From the NCBI GenBank assembly GCA_963542845.1, contig CAUTZA010000008.1:1-62722 (forward strand): a stretch of DNA of 62,722 nt. Reading direction: 5' to 3'. The notes beneath the pieces were generated by a model. The model made no database searches, had not been told where the DNA came from, and saw only the letters and a list, made by a program, of their open reading frames with translations. This document shows, piece by piece, positions 10,914-21,814 of this stretch; the stretch's first letter is position 1, and every line of letters starts with the position of its first letter. The position numbers and the translations under genes are program-made. Origin of the DNA: JABCPO02 sp963542845. Its GTDB lineage: Bacteria; Bacillota; Clostridia; TANB77; CAG-508.

Positions 10914-11927
10914 TTATTTCTTATTTTTCAAATAGTAGTTATATAGTGAACTACACATATCTGTTATATCATGTTCTGGCTCCCAATTCAATTCTTTTTT
11001 TGCATTTGTTATATCTGCATATATTTCTGCAATATCTCCGCTTTCTTCTTTCTACTATTTCCCTTTTTACTTTAAGTCCTGTAACTTCTTCAAATTTAGT
11101 TATAATCTCAAGTACTGAATATCCTTTTCCCATACCTAGATTATATATTCCGAAGTCCTTTTTGTTCTCTAGATTTTTTAAGTGCCGCTACATGGCCTTT
11201 TGCAAGATCCACTACATGGATATAGTCTCTTACTCCTGTTCCATCTATTGTATCATAGTCATTTCCAAATATTTTTACCTTATCCATTTCTCCTGTTGCA
11301 ACTTTTAGAACAATTGGCATAAGGTTATTTGGTATCCCTTTTGGATTTTCCCCTATAAGTCCTGTTTTATGTGCTCCTACTGGATTGAAATATCTTAATA
11401 TTACAATGCTTAGCTTATTATCTGAAACATTTACTCCTTCTAGTATTTGTTCTGCCATAAGTTTTGTTCCACCATATGGGTTTGTAAATGATCTTTTTGC
11501 TGTTTCTTTTGCTGGTATTTCTTCTGGATTTCCATATACTGTTGCACTTGATGAAAATATAATACTTTTAACATTATACTTTTTCACCATTTCTAATATA
11601 TTAAGAAGTCCTATTAAATTATTTTGGTAATACATTATAGGTTTTTCAACACTTTCACCTACCGCCTTATATGCCGCTAAATGTATTATTTCTGTTATAT
11701 CATGTTCTTTAAAAACATTTTCTAAGCTTTCCTTATCACATATATCAAGTTTAATATATTTCAAATTCTCTGCTTTTTCTTTTCCAACTATTTCTTTTAT
11801 CTTATCAATCACTATACTACTACTATTATATTCATTATCTAGTATAAGAACTTTTTCGTCTTTTTCTAGTAATTCTACTGCTATATGACTTCCTATATAT
11901 CCGAAGCCCTCCTGTTAGTAATACCAT
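10914..11927 (-). CDS. galE: UDP-glucose 4-epimerase, three +1 shifts
   Basis: 336 residues. The enzyme interconverts UDP-glucose and UDP-galactose using NAD. N-terminal nucleotide-binding motif TGGL-GYIGSH is created by the first shift (11901-11903, CTT CGG A). The catalytic Tyr-Lys region is present (TNPYGGTKLMAE, with Ser in SSSATVYG). Second shift 11150-11152 (CTT CGG A) gives KGL-GIYNLGMGKGYSV. Third, 11038-11040 (AAG CGG A), gives RRK-GDIAEIYAD, the expected GalE C-terminal region. The stop is TAA 10914. The gene starts 3 bases past the pheT stop, and its ribosome site AGGAGG lies inside the pheT end, so the two are translationally linked. Confidence 0.93.
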
Positions 11928-11929
11928 TT

Positions 11930-14486
11930 TTACCTCCTTACAGCTCCTACTTCTTTTTCTAATCCTTTAAGTATTTTGTCCATTGTATCTACTATAACTT
12001 GTTCTTCTAATGTTTTTTTACTATCTCTAAACACCATACTTATACTTACTGATTTTTTATCTTTGTATTCTCCAAGTATTTTATCAAATACATATATATC
12101 AAACAATTCTACATTTTCTAATATACTTCCTGCTTGTTTTTTAACTATATTTCTTATTTTATCATATTCTAAATCTTTATCTACAACAATTGATAAATCT
12201 CTTGTTACTTTAGGATATTTAGTAATAGGATTATATTTCTTATTTTTTGATATATATCTTATTATATCTGTTATATTTATCTCACAAATATATGTATCTT
12301 CTGTTACATCAAAGTTATTTAATATTTGTTTTTTTACTTTTCCGAAGTGTTGCAATTTTCTTATTACCTATCATATAGTCTATAGTTTGTCCTGCATGTA
12401 ATATACTATTATTTTCATCTTTCACTATATTAAACTTGTTTATTCCTATATAGTGTAATATTTTTTCTGCATCTTTTTTAAGTAAGTATATATCTGATTC
12501 TTGGTAATTCATCTTACTTCCTGCACTTTCAAAGTTAATCATTTTTTTGTTTGAAGTACGGCATATTGTAAGTATTGTTTCTTCTTTTAATTCCTTATTA
12601 TATTCTAGATTTTCTTTTTCTTTAAATACTGCTGCTATTTCATATAGTTTTAGATTATCATTTTGCATTCTTTCATTATATGATACAGTCTTTAATATTG
12701 ATGGTATATGTGTATTTCTCATTATTTCGTAATCTGAGCTTAGCTTATTTAATACATATATGCTTTCTTTTTCTATTTCTTCTTCTGTTTTTTCTAGTTT
12801 TAAAAGATCATCTTTTGATATGAAACCATATGTAATAATTTGATTATATCCTTCTATTTTTAATATATTTCTTATATCTTTAGTAATAGTTGATATATCT
12901 TTATCATTATTTATATATACATTTCCTCTTTCTACTTTTGGAAGAGTTTCATTTAAATTATCATATCCGTAAAATCTTATAACTTCTTCTGCTAAATCTT
13001 CTTTTCTTTCTATATCTTCTCTTATATATGGTTTAACTAATATATTGTTTTTTCCTTCATATTTTTCAAATCCTAAATTAGTTAGAATATCCAGCATTTC
13101 TTCTTCTGTTATATCCATTCCTAAAACTTTATTTATATCATCACTATTAAAATTAATTAAAGTATTTTGCTCATTTTCAAAGTTTTCTTTTACATCTTCT
13201 CTTATATAGTCTATAACATTTATCTTACCATTTTCAAAAGAATTATCATCTATTACTCCTAACTTTTTCATAAGTGTAATCATTCTTAAAAATGCAAGTT
13301 CTGGTAATCTTGGTGATAATTTCTTTTCAAATCTTGATGAAGATTCTGTTCTTACATTATATTTTCTTGAAGTATCTCTTATTTTCTTTCTTTCAAATGT
13401 AGCTATTTCAATTAATATATTTTTAGTGTTTTCATTTACTCCTGAATCTTTTCCTCCCATAACACCAACAAGTGCTAGGTTTTCACCATTTACACTTATT
13501 GTTAAATCTTCTGAAAGTTCTAATTCTTCATCATTTAATAATTCTATCTTACCATTATTATTTGCTATTTTTACTACTAATTCATTGTCTCCATTATTAC
13601 TATTTTTATAATTATGTATATTATTTAATATATCTAAATCAAAAATATGTGTTGGATTACCTGTTTCAAACATTATATAGTTACTTATATCTACTAATAT
13701 ATTTCCTTTAGGATTTACTCCCATTGTTTGTAATCTTTCTTTTATTTCCTTTGGTGTTTCTATATTTTTTACATTGTATAATGGAATAGCTAAATATCTT
13801 TTTACATCTTCAGATTCTACATTTACTATTATGTTATCTATTTTTTCTACAACATTTGCTACTTTTTCAAAATCACCTTTTTTTATCAGTATTTTTTCTT
13901 TTTCTTCTCTATTAATAGCACATTTAAGCTCATTTGCAATTCCTAAAATACCAAGACAGTCTGGTCTATTTGGAGTTATTTCAAAATCATATATTTCATC
14001 TTCAATATCTAAAATATTTCCAATATTTTCGCCTATATTTTTTTCATACTCGCTTCCTAATATCATTATTCCGGTCTTCTACTTGATTTCCTATAAGGGT
14101 AAGTGGGATATTAAGCTCTGAGCATGAACACATCATTCCATTTGATTCTACCCCTCTTAAGTTTCCTTTTTTTATTTCCAAGCCGGCTTGGAAGTATTGC
14201 TCCTACCTTACATACTGGTACTATATCTCCGAACAGATATATTATTTGCTCCTGTTACTATTTGGATTATTTCATCACCAACATTTACTTTTGTTACAAC
14301 TAATTTTTCTGCATTTTCATGCTGTGTTATTTCAAGTATCTTTCCTACTACAATATTATTATATTTTCCTATTTCATCTATTTGTTCTACTTTTGTTCCA
14401 GACATTGTAAAAGCTTTTTCCATTTCTTTAATATCAATATCTAAACATTCTACATACTTATTTAACCATTTTTTTGATGCTTTCAT
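11930..14486 (-). CDS. pheT: Phenylalanine-tRNA ligase beta subunit, four +1 shifts
   Basis: 850 residues with the usual order: N-terminal YVECLDI segment, tRNA-binding OB domain, B3/B4 editing region (EIYDFEITPNRPDCLG), B5, catalytic-like core and C-terminal anticodon-binding domain. Shift sites: 14229-14231 (GTT CGG A), 14183-14185 (AGC CGG C, giving LPS-GLEIKKG), 14071-14073 (GAC CGG A) and 12342-12344 (CTT CGG A, IATL-GKVKKQ). The first three fall within 160 bases of each other; reading through them restores LRGVESNGMMCS, a hallmark of PheT. TAC-GGA near 12966 stays intact in frame. It forms the alpha2-beta2 enzyme with PheS, 16 bases upstream. Confidence 0.95.
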
Positions 14487-14502
14487 CTTATACCATCCCT
14501 CA

Positions 14503-15552
14503 TTATTTAAATTGATTTAAAAATCTAATATCATTTTCATACATTAATCTTAAATCTGTTATTCCATATTTAAGCATTGCTATTCTGTCTAATCCAAATC
14601 CGGAATGCAAATCCTGTATATTTTTCTGAATCTATTCCACAATTTTCAAGTACCTTAGGATGTACCATTCCGGCATCCTAAAAGTTCTATATATCCTTCT
14701 TTTTTACATACACTACATCCTTTTCCGGCCACATACAAAACATGTTACATCAACTTCTGCTGATGGTTCTGTATATGGGAAATGATGTGGTCTAAACCTA
14801 ATATTAATATTTTCTCCAAGTGCTCTTTTTACAAACATTCTTATTGTACCTTTTAAATCTGCCATAGTTATATTTTCCCCTATAACTAAACCTTCCATTT
14901 GGTGAAATACTGGTGAGTGTGTTGCATCGACTGCATCTGATCTATATACTCTACCTGGACATATTATTTTTATTGGTAAATTTCCTTCAAGCATTTTTCT
15001 TATTTGTATTGCTGAAGTTTGGCTTCTTAGTACTATATTTTCTGAAAGATAGAATGTATCTTGCATTTCACGTGCTGGGTGATCTTTTGGTGTATTTAAC
15101 ATATCAAATATATTATGTGTTGTTTCTGTTTCTGGTCCTTCTACAACTTCATATCCCATTTCTGTAAATATTTTTATTTGTTCATCTACTATTTGTTGTA
15201 TTGGATGAATTGATCCTATTTTAGAATCTACTGGTAAGCTTAAATCTATTTTTTCTTTTAATTCTTTTTCTAGAATTTCTTTTCTTTCAAGATATGCGAT
15301 TTTTTCTGTTAGCTTTTCTTCAATTTCTGCCTTTACCCTGTTTATATTCTCACCAATTTTCTTTTTTTCTTCATCTGATAAGTCTTTCATATATTTAAAT
15401 ATTTCAAGCATTTCACTCTTTTTTCCTAAGTATTTTACTCTTAAGTCCAACATATTTTTTAATACTTCATTTTTCTTATCTTCTATATCATCTTTTGCCT
15501 TTTTACTTATATCTTCTAATTTTGTTATTAACTTTTCTAAATCTATTTCCAT
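14503..15552 (-). CDS. pheS: Phenylalanine-tRNA ligase alpha subunit, three +1 shifts
   Basis: 348 residues, normal for PheS. N-terminal coiled coil, then motif 2 region (LRSQTSAIQIRKM, VYRSDAVDATHSPVFHQMEG) and motif 3 (FGFGLDRIAMLKYGI). Shift sites: 14725-14727 (GGC CGG A), 14670-14672 (TGC CGG A, LLGC-GMVHP) and 14600-14602 (TTC CGG A, FAF-GFGLDR). The third lies inside the class II motif 3 itself, so no active subunit can be made without it. Stop TAA 14503. The gene is followed by pheT in the same operon. Confidence 0.95.
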
Positions 15553-15583
15553 TTTTACCCTCTTTTACTATTCGCAAGTTATA

Positions 15584-17276
15584 CTAATTTCCTACATTTC
15601 CCACATTTTGAAGCTTATATAGTTTTTCTAATAATACCTTTTGTATTTGAGTAAATATGACATTTTTAACAGTATTATCAAAATCTATCTGTTGCATATC
15701 TGTTATATTTACTATTTTTCTTGATGGGTCTTCTTCTATTCTTGCACCACCAAATTTCACTTCATTTTCATATATTAAACTTTTGCTTTGATCTTCTTTA
15801 AGATTTCTTTCTGTGTAATTTGCTTTATACTCTATTGTAGATACATCTGTTTTCTCTGTTCTTTCAAATTCTAACTTACTACCAAATTTAACCTCATTTT
15901 CTTTTTCTTGTATCATCGCCTTTTCAAGAACATTATATACTTTTTCAGATTCTGTTTTTTTAGTTAGTATTATTTTAGTATTTGTTTCATAATCATATAT
16001 TCCAACTTCTGCCTTACCTTTTTCAGGTTCTTTTCTCATTTCAATTGCAGTCATATATATTTCTTCTTGTTCGCTTCTTTTTTCATATATATCAATCTTT
16101 AAGTCATTTTTTGATATATTATATATTTTTATAATCATATATATATCATCTGTTGAAATTGGTGTGGCTTGTGTATTTTGAAATTCTGTATTTCCTCCTG
16201 GTAATGTAGATTGTGGTACATTTTCTGTACTAGTATTTTGTTCTTCTACTGTAATCTTATCTGTACCTGTATTGTTAAGAGTTATACTATTATTAAGCTT
16301 AATTGTATTTGCTCTTGTTGTTTCTTCAGTAGTTCCAATCATTGATAATATTGTATCAAATGCTTGGAATTCAGATTTGTTTTTTTGAACATAATATAAT
16401 GTCTTATTATATACCCTTGTTAATATATCCTTATACTCTTGTTTCTTTAAAGTTATTATTATATTATCAACTTTTAAATCTTTTCCTTGATATTTTGTTG
16501 GAACATTAGTTCTTGCATCTATCTTATCTTTGTCTAATTCTTCTATCTCTTTTAAAAGATATTCTTTTCCCTTTTCTATAACCTTTTCCATATCTGCAAA
16601 TATATTTTCATTCTTATTTTCTGAATTAACTTTAAGTAGCATATTTCTTAATGTTTCTATATTCACTAAATTAACTGTTCCCGATTCAGATAACCAGTTT
16701 ATAATATTTTCTATTTTCTTTTTTTCAATTCCAATATATTCTTCAAAAAAGTCTTTTCCATGTAATAATAGCATTTGTCCTGTATCTTCAATTTCAAACT
16801 CAAGTATAACCGTCTCTTTATACTTCACAGTAACTGCCATACTACTTTTACCATTTTCTTTATCTTGTTTTGTTTCAAGATTTACAATTATATCATCTAA
16901 CAATATTTGTTTTTTGGTATTATTTTCCAAATTTGTTGTATTAGAATTTTCATCATTTAGTTTAAACATATTCTTACTTCTAAAACTTTGTTTTGTTACA
17001 TTTTCCTCATTGTTTTGTCTTTCAAATATTCTTTTAAACCCTTGTATATCAGTATATTCTACAACATTTGTTTTTGATATAACATCTCCGAAGTATTCCT
17101 TTTGCATTTTCAATCTTTGATGATGTATTAAACATTATGTATATATATGATAATACGCTTGCAAAGACTATAAGGAAGATAAAAACTATTATATTTCTTT
17201 TTCTTTCTTCTTTTTCTCTGTCAAATATCTTTTTCTTATTCTTACTAAAATTATCTGTTCCAAATAATTCGTCCAT
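15584..17276 (-). CDS. Membrane-anchored protein of unknown function, one +1 shift
   Basis: 563 residues. The N-terminus has charged residues (KNKKKIFDREKEERKR), then one membrane helix (residues about 28-48), then a long, charged, presumably extracytoplasmic region with no repeats or catalytic motif I recognise; the middle has a Thr/Asn/Gln-rich linker. Shift site 17088-17090 (CTT CGG A) joins NAKGIL to GDVISKTNVVEYTD just after the helix. It lies between the HIT gene and pheS, all on minus with short gaps, so it is part of an alaS-HIT-unknown-pheS-pheT run. No function is claimed. Confidence 0.75.
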
Positions 17277-17293
17277 ATTTTCCCCTTAAAATA

Positions 17294-17672
17294 TTATCTC
17301 ATATTTCCGAAGTTTTTCTCCTGCTAATATATGATAATGTATATGTTTTACTTCTTGTCCTGCGTTTTTTGATATATTTGTAACAACCCTATATCCTTGT
17401 TCTTCAATTTCTAAACTTCTTGTTATTACCTGTATTGCATTATGTATTGCAACAATATATTTCCCATCTTTTTCAAGTTCTACTTTTTCTAAACTTTCTA
17501 TATGTTTTTTAGGTATTACCACAATATGTATTTTAGCTACAGGATTAATATCTTTAAATGCAATTACCATATCATCTTCATATACTACATTCGCAGGTAT
17601 TTCTTTTCGTATAATTTTACAAAATATACAATCTTCTATTAAGCTTACGTCCATTTTTTCCATATCTTCCAT
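17294..17672 (-). CDS. HIT family nucleotide hydrolase/transferase, one +1 shift near the C-terminus
   Basis: 125 residues. CIFCKIIRKEIPA opens the zinc-ribbon/HIT start, VYEDDMVIAFKDINP follows, and the histidine triad is HIHYHILAGEK near 110. HIT proteins cleave phosphoramidates such as adenosine 5'-phosphoramidate. Shift site 17307-17309 (CTT CGG A) changes the end from a seven-residue zero-frame tail to KL-GNMR and stop at 17294. Because it falls after the catalytic triad, this is one of the few shifts whose loss might be tolerated. The gene sits 53 bases after alaS. Confidence 0.9.
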
Positions 17673-17724
17673 AATAATCTTCCTCTATATCATTATTATT
17701 TTTTTCTTATTCCTGTTCTTTCTC

Positions 17725-19500
17725 TTATTCTTCTACTAATACAGCTTTTATTCTTCTTACACCTTTTGATGATGATTCTTCTTTAAGTATTTTAAATCTA
17801 CCCATTCCTTTAGTATTATTAACATGTGGTCCTCCGGCATACTTCTTTACTAAAGTCTCCAATACTGTATACTGTAATCTTATCACCATATCTATCTGCA
17901 AAAAGACCTATTACTCCATTTTTCTTAGCTTCTTCAAATGTTGTTTCTATACAAGTTACTTCCAATCCTTTTTGAATTTCTTCATTTACTATTTTTTCTA
18001 CTTCTGCTAATTCTTCCTTAGTCATTTTTTGTTCATGTGAAAAATCAAATCTTAGTCTTTCCTCAGTTATATTCGATCCTTTTTGTTTTGCATGTTCTCC
18101 TAAAACGATTTGAAGTGCCTTATGTAGCAAGTGTGTTGCTGTATGATATTTTATAGTCATTTCATTATGATTTAGAAGACCACCTTTAAATTTCTTTTCG
18201 CTTCCACTTCTAGATTGTTCTTGATGATGTAGATATAGTTCTTCTATTTTCTTTTCATCAACTAATATATTTTTTTCTCTTGCAAGCTCCATTCCTATTT
18301 CTACAGGAAGTCCAAATGTTTCATATAATTTAAAAATGTCTTGTTCATCCATTTTTCCTTCTTTTTCATTATATATTTTTAAGAATTCTTTTTCTCCTTT
18401 AGTTATTGTTACTAGGAACTTATCTTTTTCTTCTAAAATCACAGCTATAATATCTTTTCTCTTCTCTTCAAGCTCAACATATAGCATATTTGACCCGTCT
18501 ATAATCATATTTAAAGCTTTTTCAAATCCTTTTTCATCAATTCCAAGCTTATTCATATGTCTTACTGCTCTTCTTAATAGTCTTCTTAAAATATATCCTC
18601 TGTCAGTATTACTTGGAAGAACTCCATCTGCAATCATTATACTACTAGATCTAAAATGTTCTGCAATTATTCTTTGGCTTGCATCTATTTCATCTCTTGT
18701 AAGTTCTTTAACCTTTTCCTTATCCATATTTTCTTCTAAGAAACTGATTGTAGGTGCAAACATTTCAAGTTCAAATGGTGTTTTCTTCCCTTGTAGAAGC
18801 ATTGCCATTCTTTCAAGTCCCATACCTGTATCAACATTTTTTTGTTTTAAAGGAGTATATCCTTTTTCATCCTTAAAATATTGCATAAATACATTATTCC
18901 AAATTTCTACATATTTACCACAAGAACATGAAGGATTACATTCTTTTGAACATTTTTCCTTACCTGTATCATAAAATATTTCTGTATCTGGTCCACAAGG
19001 TCCGTGAATCTCCTGCTATCCACCAATTATCATCTTTACCAAAAAAGTATATATTTTCTTCAGCTATTCCTTGTTTTTTCCAAATTTCCGCTGCTTCTAA
19101 GTCTCTTTCTGAATCTTCATCACCCGCAAAACAAGTTACAGATAGTTTTTCCTTTGGTATATTTAAGTAATTTACCAATAGGTCATAACTCATCTTAATT
19201 GATTCTTCCTTAAAATATGCTCCAAGTGACCAATTCCCAAGCATTTCAAAAAACGTTAAATGCCTATTATCTCCAACATCATCAATATCTACTGTTCTTA
19301 TACATTTTTGGTATCCACAAAGCTTATTCCCTCCTGGATGTTTTTGTCCGAAGTAAGTATGGGATTATAGGTTGCATACCTGCTGTTGTAAATAGGACTG
19401 AGCTATCTCCTTCTGGCACTACTGGTGCTGAAGGTATAAGTGTATGTCCTTTTTCTTTAAAATAATTTAAAAATATATTTCTAATTTCTACTGCTTTCAT
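17725..19500 (-). CDS. alaS: Alanine-tRNA ligase, short form, three +1 shifts
   Basis: 590 residues, against about 870 for the common enzyme: the catalytic, tRNA-recognition and editing-type domains are present but the C-terminal C-Ala/DHHA1 part is absent, since the stop TAA 17725 comes soon after the SKGVRRIKAV segment. Motifs: FTTAGMQP near 45, HLTFFEMLGNWS near 93, zinc/editing HTATHLLH near 450 and CGGPHVNNT near 555. Shift sites: 19348-19350 (CTT CGG A, PYLL-GQKHPGG), 19002-19004 (TCA CGG A, AGDS-GPCGPDTE) and 17834-17836 (TGC CGG A, EVC-GGPHV). The last restores the Cys-containing metal motif. The start ATG 19500 follows the pattern MKAVEIRNIFLNYF typical of AlaS. Confidence 0.93.
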
Positions 19501-19602
19501 CTTTCTCCTCTTTTTTTCTAACTTTACTATAAATTATACTAAACATATGCTTTTTTTACAATAAAATCAAGGAATTTTTACACTACATGTTACAAATTAG
19601 AT

Positions 19603-19631
19603 TTGTAATTTTCTTTCAAAAAATATATAAT
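19603..19631 (+). promoter_or_regulatory. Sigma-A type promoter for hemolysin III gene
   Basis: TTGTAA (19603-19608) and TATAAT (19626-19631) are separated by 17 bases, 32 bases ahead of the ATG at 19664 with an AGGAG ribosome site. Confidence 0.6.
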
Positions 19632-19663
19632 TTAAATACAAAATTTTTGAAAGGAGATAAATT

Positions 19664-20314
19664 ATGAAAAAAAATAACAATGCACTGAAAAAAATCGAAT
19701 CCAAAGCAGAAGAAATAGCAAACTTTGTATCACATACAGCAGGTGCTGGTCTTGCAATTTTAGGTTTTATCATGCTTATCATAAGAGCATCATGGTACAA
19801 TAATATTCCTGCATTAGTATCATACATAATTTTTAGTTTAGGATTAATGGTACTATATACAATGTCATCAATCTACCACGGCCTAAAACCAAGTACTGCA
19901 AAAAATGTTTTCGAGATTTTAGACCACTCATCTATATATTTCCTTATAGCTGCAAGCTATACACCATTTTTAGTACTAGGCTTAAAATCAAACATGGGGA
20001 TAACACTACTTGTAATACAATGGGTTATCTGCATTATAGGTATAACATTTAAAGCTTTCTTTACGGGTAAATTCAAAGGTATTTCAACTATAGTTTACCT
20101 AATAATGGGCTGGATGATAGTTTTTTCTTGGACAGAACTTGTAGCAAAAATATCTCCAATATCATTAGGATTTTTAATAACAGGTGGTTTATTATACTCA
20201 CTTGGAACTGTTTTCTACATGTGGAAAGTATGTAAATTCAACCACATGATATGGCATATATTTGTTATACTTGGTAGTATAGCTCATTATGTTGCTGTAT
20301 GGTTTTTGTTATAA
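19664..20314 (+). CDS. Hemolysin III / PAQR family membrane protein
   Basis: 216 residues with about seven membrane segments. The family signature is visible: NFVSHTAGAGLAILG near 22, SSIYHGLKP near 66, LDHSSIYFLIAASYTPF near 85 and MWHIFVILGSIAHY near 195, with the conserved metal-binding His residues. The family includes bacterial YqfA-type proteins; the hemolytic activity is not general. It is one of only two genes on the plus strand and has its own promoter (19603-19631). It contains CAC-GGC in frame (near 19877) and no in-frame CGG, so no shift. Confidence 0.92.
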   Translation: MKKNNNALKKIESKAEEIANFVSHTAGAGLAILGFIMLIIRASWYNNIPALVSYIIFSLGLMVLYTMSSIYHGLKPSTAKNVFEILDHSSIYFLIAASYTPFLVLGLKSNMGITLLVIQWVICIIGITFKAFFTGKFKGISTIVYLIMGWMIVFSWTELVAKISPISLGFLITGGLLYSLGTVFYMWKVCKFNHMIWHIFVILGSIAHYVAVWFLL

Positions 20315-20402
20315 TAGTGAAGTAAAAGTACATAAAAAAAAAAGAAAGTATAAGTTTATTGATTACATAAGAATAAGAATAAAAATAACAAACATAAAAA
20401 AT

Positions 20403-20428
20403 AAGGTTAACTAAAATTAGTTAACCTT
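20403..20428 (-). terminator. Terminator, mainly minus strand
   Basis: Arms AAGGTTAACTAA / TTAGTTAACCTT with a T-rich run on the minus-strand side. It lies between the converging hemolysin III gene and the small gene at 20470 and may serve both. Confidence 0.7.
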
Positions 20429-20469
20429 CTTTAGAACAGTGTTCTGATATATATAAGTATTATATCAAA

Positions 20470-20766
20470 CTATAACTCAATAGGAGCAAATCTAACAGTT
20501 CCATATCCAAACTCTACTCCTACTTTTTGTACCGAGATTTCATCACCAGGGAGGATTGTTATCCCCCTTTTTTTTATAAGCTCTTCTTTTGTTATTTTTT
20601 TGATCGGAAATAATTTTTTTCTTTTCTCAACTTCCTGAGCTATTTCTTTTTGTGCTTGTCTTAATAATCCTGCTACTACTTTTCTTCTTATTTCGCATTC
20701 AAAGTCAAATATGTGACCGATTACCAAATTGTTTCTCTTAATTACCAAAACCTTGTACAATAACAT
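20470..20766 (-). CDS. Small HicB-like protein A of unknown function
   Basis: 98 residues starting MLLYKVLVIKRNN, with a predicted beta strand, helix (RQAQKEIAQEVEKRKKLF) and C-terminal strands ending EFGYGTVRFAPI. It is homologous to the protein at 20978: both share YK-x-VKR at the start, a Q-x-EI-x-E-KR-x-LF helix, a KKRG turn and an EF-x-Y-x-T-x-RF end. The order of strands and helix resembles HicB-type antitoxins, but no HicA partner is adjacent, so the name is only a fold comparison. It is monocistronic with its own leader and terminator. Confidence 0.6.
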   Translation of the reverse strand: MLLYKVLVIKRNNLVIGHIFDFECEIRRKVVAGLLRQAQKEIAQEVEKRKKLFPIKKITKEELIKKRGITILPGDEISVQKVGVEFGYGTVRFAPIEL

Positions 20767-20802
20767 CTCTAATCTCTCCTTTTGTAATTAGTAATTACTA
20801 AT

Positions 20803-20870
20803 CACATTATTTTTTATTACAAATATAATATAACATATTTTGAAAGTTATTTCAAATATTTATGTTAAAT
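20803..20870 (-). repeat. Duplicated leader region, copy 1
   Basis: About 68 bases upstream of protein A (20470-20766) are nearly identical to 21340-21407 upstream of protein B: CACATTATTTTTTATTAC, ATAATATAACATATTTT and TATGTTAAAT in the same order. The copies probably hold the promoter and leader. Confidence 0.7.
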
Positions 20871-20929
20871 TATGTGTATTTTAAAAATAACAATAAACTC
20901 CACCTACATAAGAATAACAAACATAACAA

Positions 20930-20962
20930 AAGAAGGTTAACATATTTTGCTAACCTTCTTTT
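20930..20962 (-). terminator. Rho-independent terminator after protein B
   Basis: Arms AGAAGGTTA / TAACCTTCT with a following T-rich stretch on the minus strand. The arm sequence resembles the terminator at 20403-20428, which supports duplication of the whole unit. Confidence 0.7.
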
Positions 20963-20977
20963 TTAACAACTTTAATT

Positions 20978-21304
20978 TTAGAGATTTACTATCTCAGAAC
21001 TTATTGGATCAAAATCTATACGTACGAACCTATATGTTTTGTATTCAAATTCTATTTTGAATTCATATATTTCAATTAAGTCATTTTTTTGAGGCTTGTA
21101 CCCTCTTTTTTTAAGAACTATTTCTTTTTTTTCATATGATGGATTGAATAAATCACCTCTTCTTTTAATTTCTGCGATTATCTCATCCTGACAAGTTCTT
21201 AACATTTTAAATTTATTTGTTCCTTTTAATATTGTTTCTGAATCATTGAAATAGATAAAATATTCTTTTTCCCTTTTTACTAAAATTGTTTTGTATCTTA
21301 ACAT
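20978..21304 (-). CDS. Small HicB-like protein B, paralogue of protein A
   Basis: 108 residues from ATG 21304, chosen because a GGGAGAG site lies just upstream; the longer frame from 21328 has none. It shares the layout of protein A (20470-20766): MLRYKTILVKRE start, CQDEIIAEIKRRGDLF helix, LKKRG turn and FEYKTYRFVRIDF end. It lacks recognisable catalytic residues. Its leader, coding region and terminator are all similar to those of protein A, pointing to a tandem duplication that has since diverged. Function unknown; a DNA- or RNA-binding antitoxin-like role is only an inference from fold order. Confidence 0.6.
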   Translation of the reverse strand: MLRYKTILVKREKEYFIYFNDSETILKGTNKFKMLRTCQDEIIAEIKRRGDLFNPSYEKKEIVLKKRGYKPQKNDLIEIYEFKIEFEYKTYRFVRIDFDPISSEIVNL

Positions 21305-21339
21305 TCTAATCTCTCCCTTTGCGGTCATTAATATACAAC

Positions 21340-21407
21340 CACATTATTTTTTATTACAAGTATAATATAACATATTTTTAATATTATTTCAAGCATTTAT
21401 GTTAAAT
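21340..21407 (-). repeat. Duplicated leader region, copy 2
   Basis: Second copy of the leader described at 20803-20870, upstream of protein B. Confidence 0.7.
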
Positions 21408-21419
21408 AGTATATATTAA

Positions 21420-21447
21420 AAAAAGTATACATACTTAGTATACTTTT
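21420..21447 (-). terminator. Rho-independent terminator overlapping stop of protein C
   Basis: Arms AAAAGTATAC / GTATACTTTT with a T run on the minus strand; the right arm includes the last codons of the gene at 21435. Confidence 0.65.
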
Positions 21448-21740
21448 TCTTCAACTTCAATATATTCTATCCGAATTTTACTAAAATCGCGGATATGTTT
21501 CTTGGTTCTTCTAAAATAGATTTCTTTTAACTTTTCTTTTGAATCTATTTCCTTGGTTCTAAAGTCTTTTCTTTTTCTCAATATCTTTTCCATATATAGC
21601 TTTGCAATTATTCTACAATTTGATAAAGTTTCTTCATCAAATTTCATATTAAGATCTGGAAATATTATCTTGTAATTACCAAAAGATGTCTTTTCAAAAA
21701 TAACTGGATAGATTCTAATTCTTCCTTTCATGTACATCAT
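21435..21740 (-). CDS. Small HicB-like protein C
   Basis: 101 residues from ATG 21740, preferred over ATG 21755 because GGAG lies upstream of it. RIYPVIFEKTSFGNYKIIFPDL is close to the HicB opening (Y-P-x-IFE then a strand ending FPDL). A helix RIIAKLYMEKILRKRKDF and a basic C-terminal segment follow. It is distantly like proteins A and B in layout. No HicA toxin is adjacent. The three genes together form a small cluster of single-gene units with their own terminators. Family placement tentative. Confidence 0.55.
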   Translation of the reverse strand: MMYMKGRIRIYPVIFEKTSFGNYKIIFPDLNMKFDEETLSNCRIIAKLYMEKILRKRKDFRTKEIDSKEKLKEIYFRRTKKHIRDFSKIRIEYIEVEEKVY

Positions 21741-21814
21741 CTCTACTTTCTCCATAATTATATTTTAAACTACAGATCATATATTATTATCTTTTCTAAA
21801 GTAGATATATCACA

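Noticed and set aside
13426..13711. Small plus-strand open frames inside pheT and similar places
   Set aside because: Shadows of minus-strand AT-rich codons; Leu/Ser/Tyr-rich, no ribosome site.
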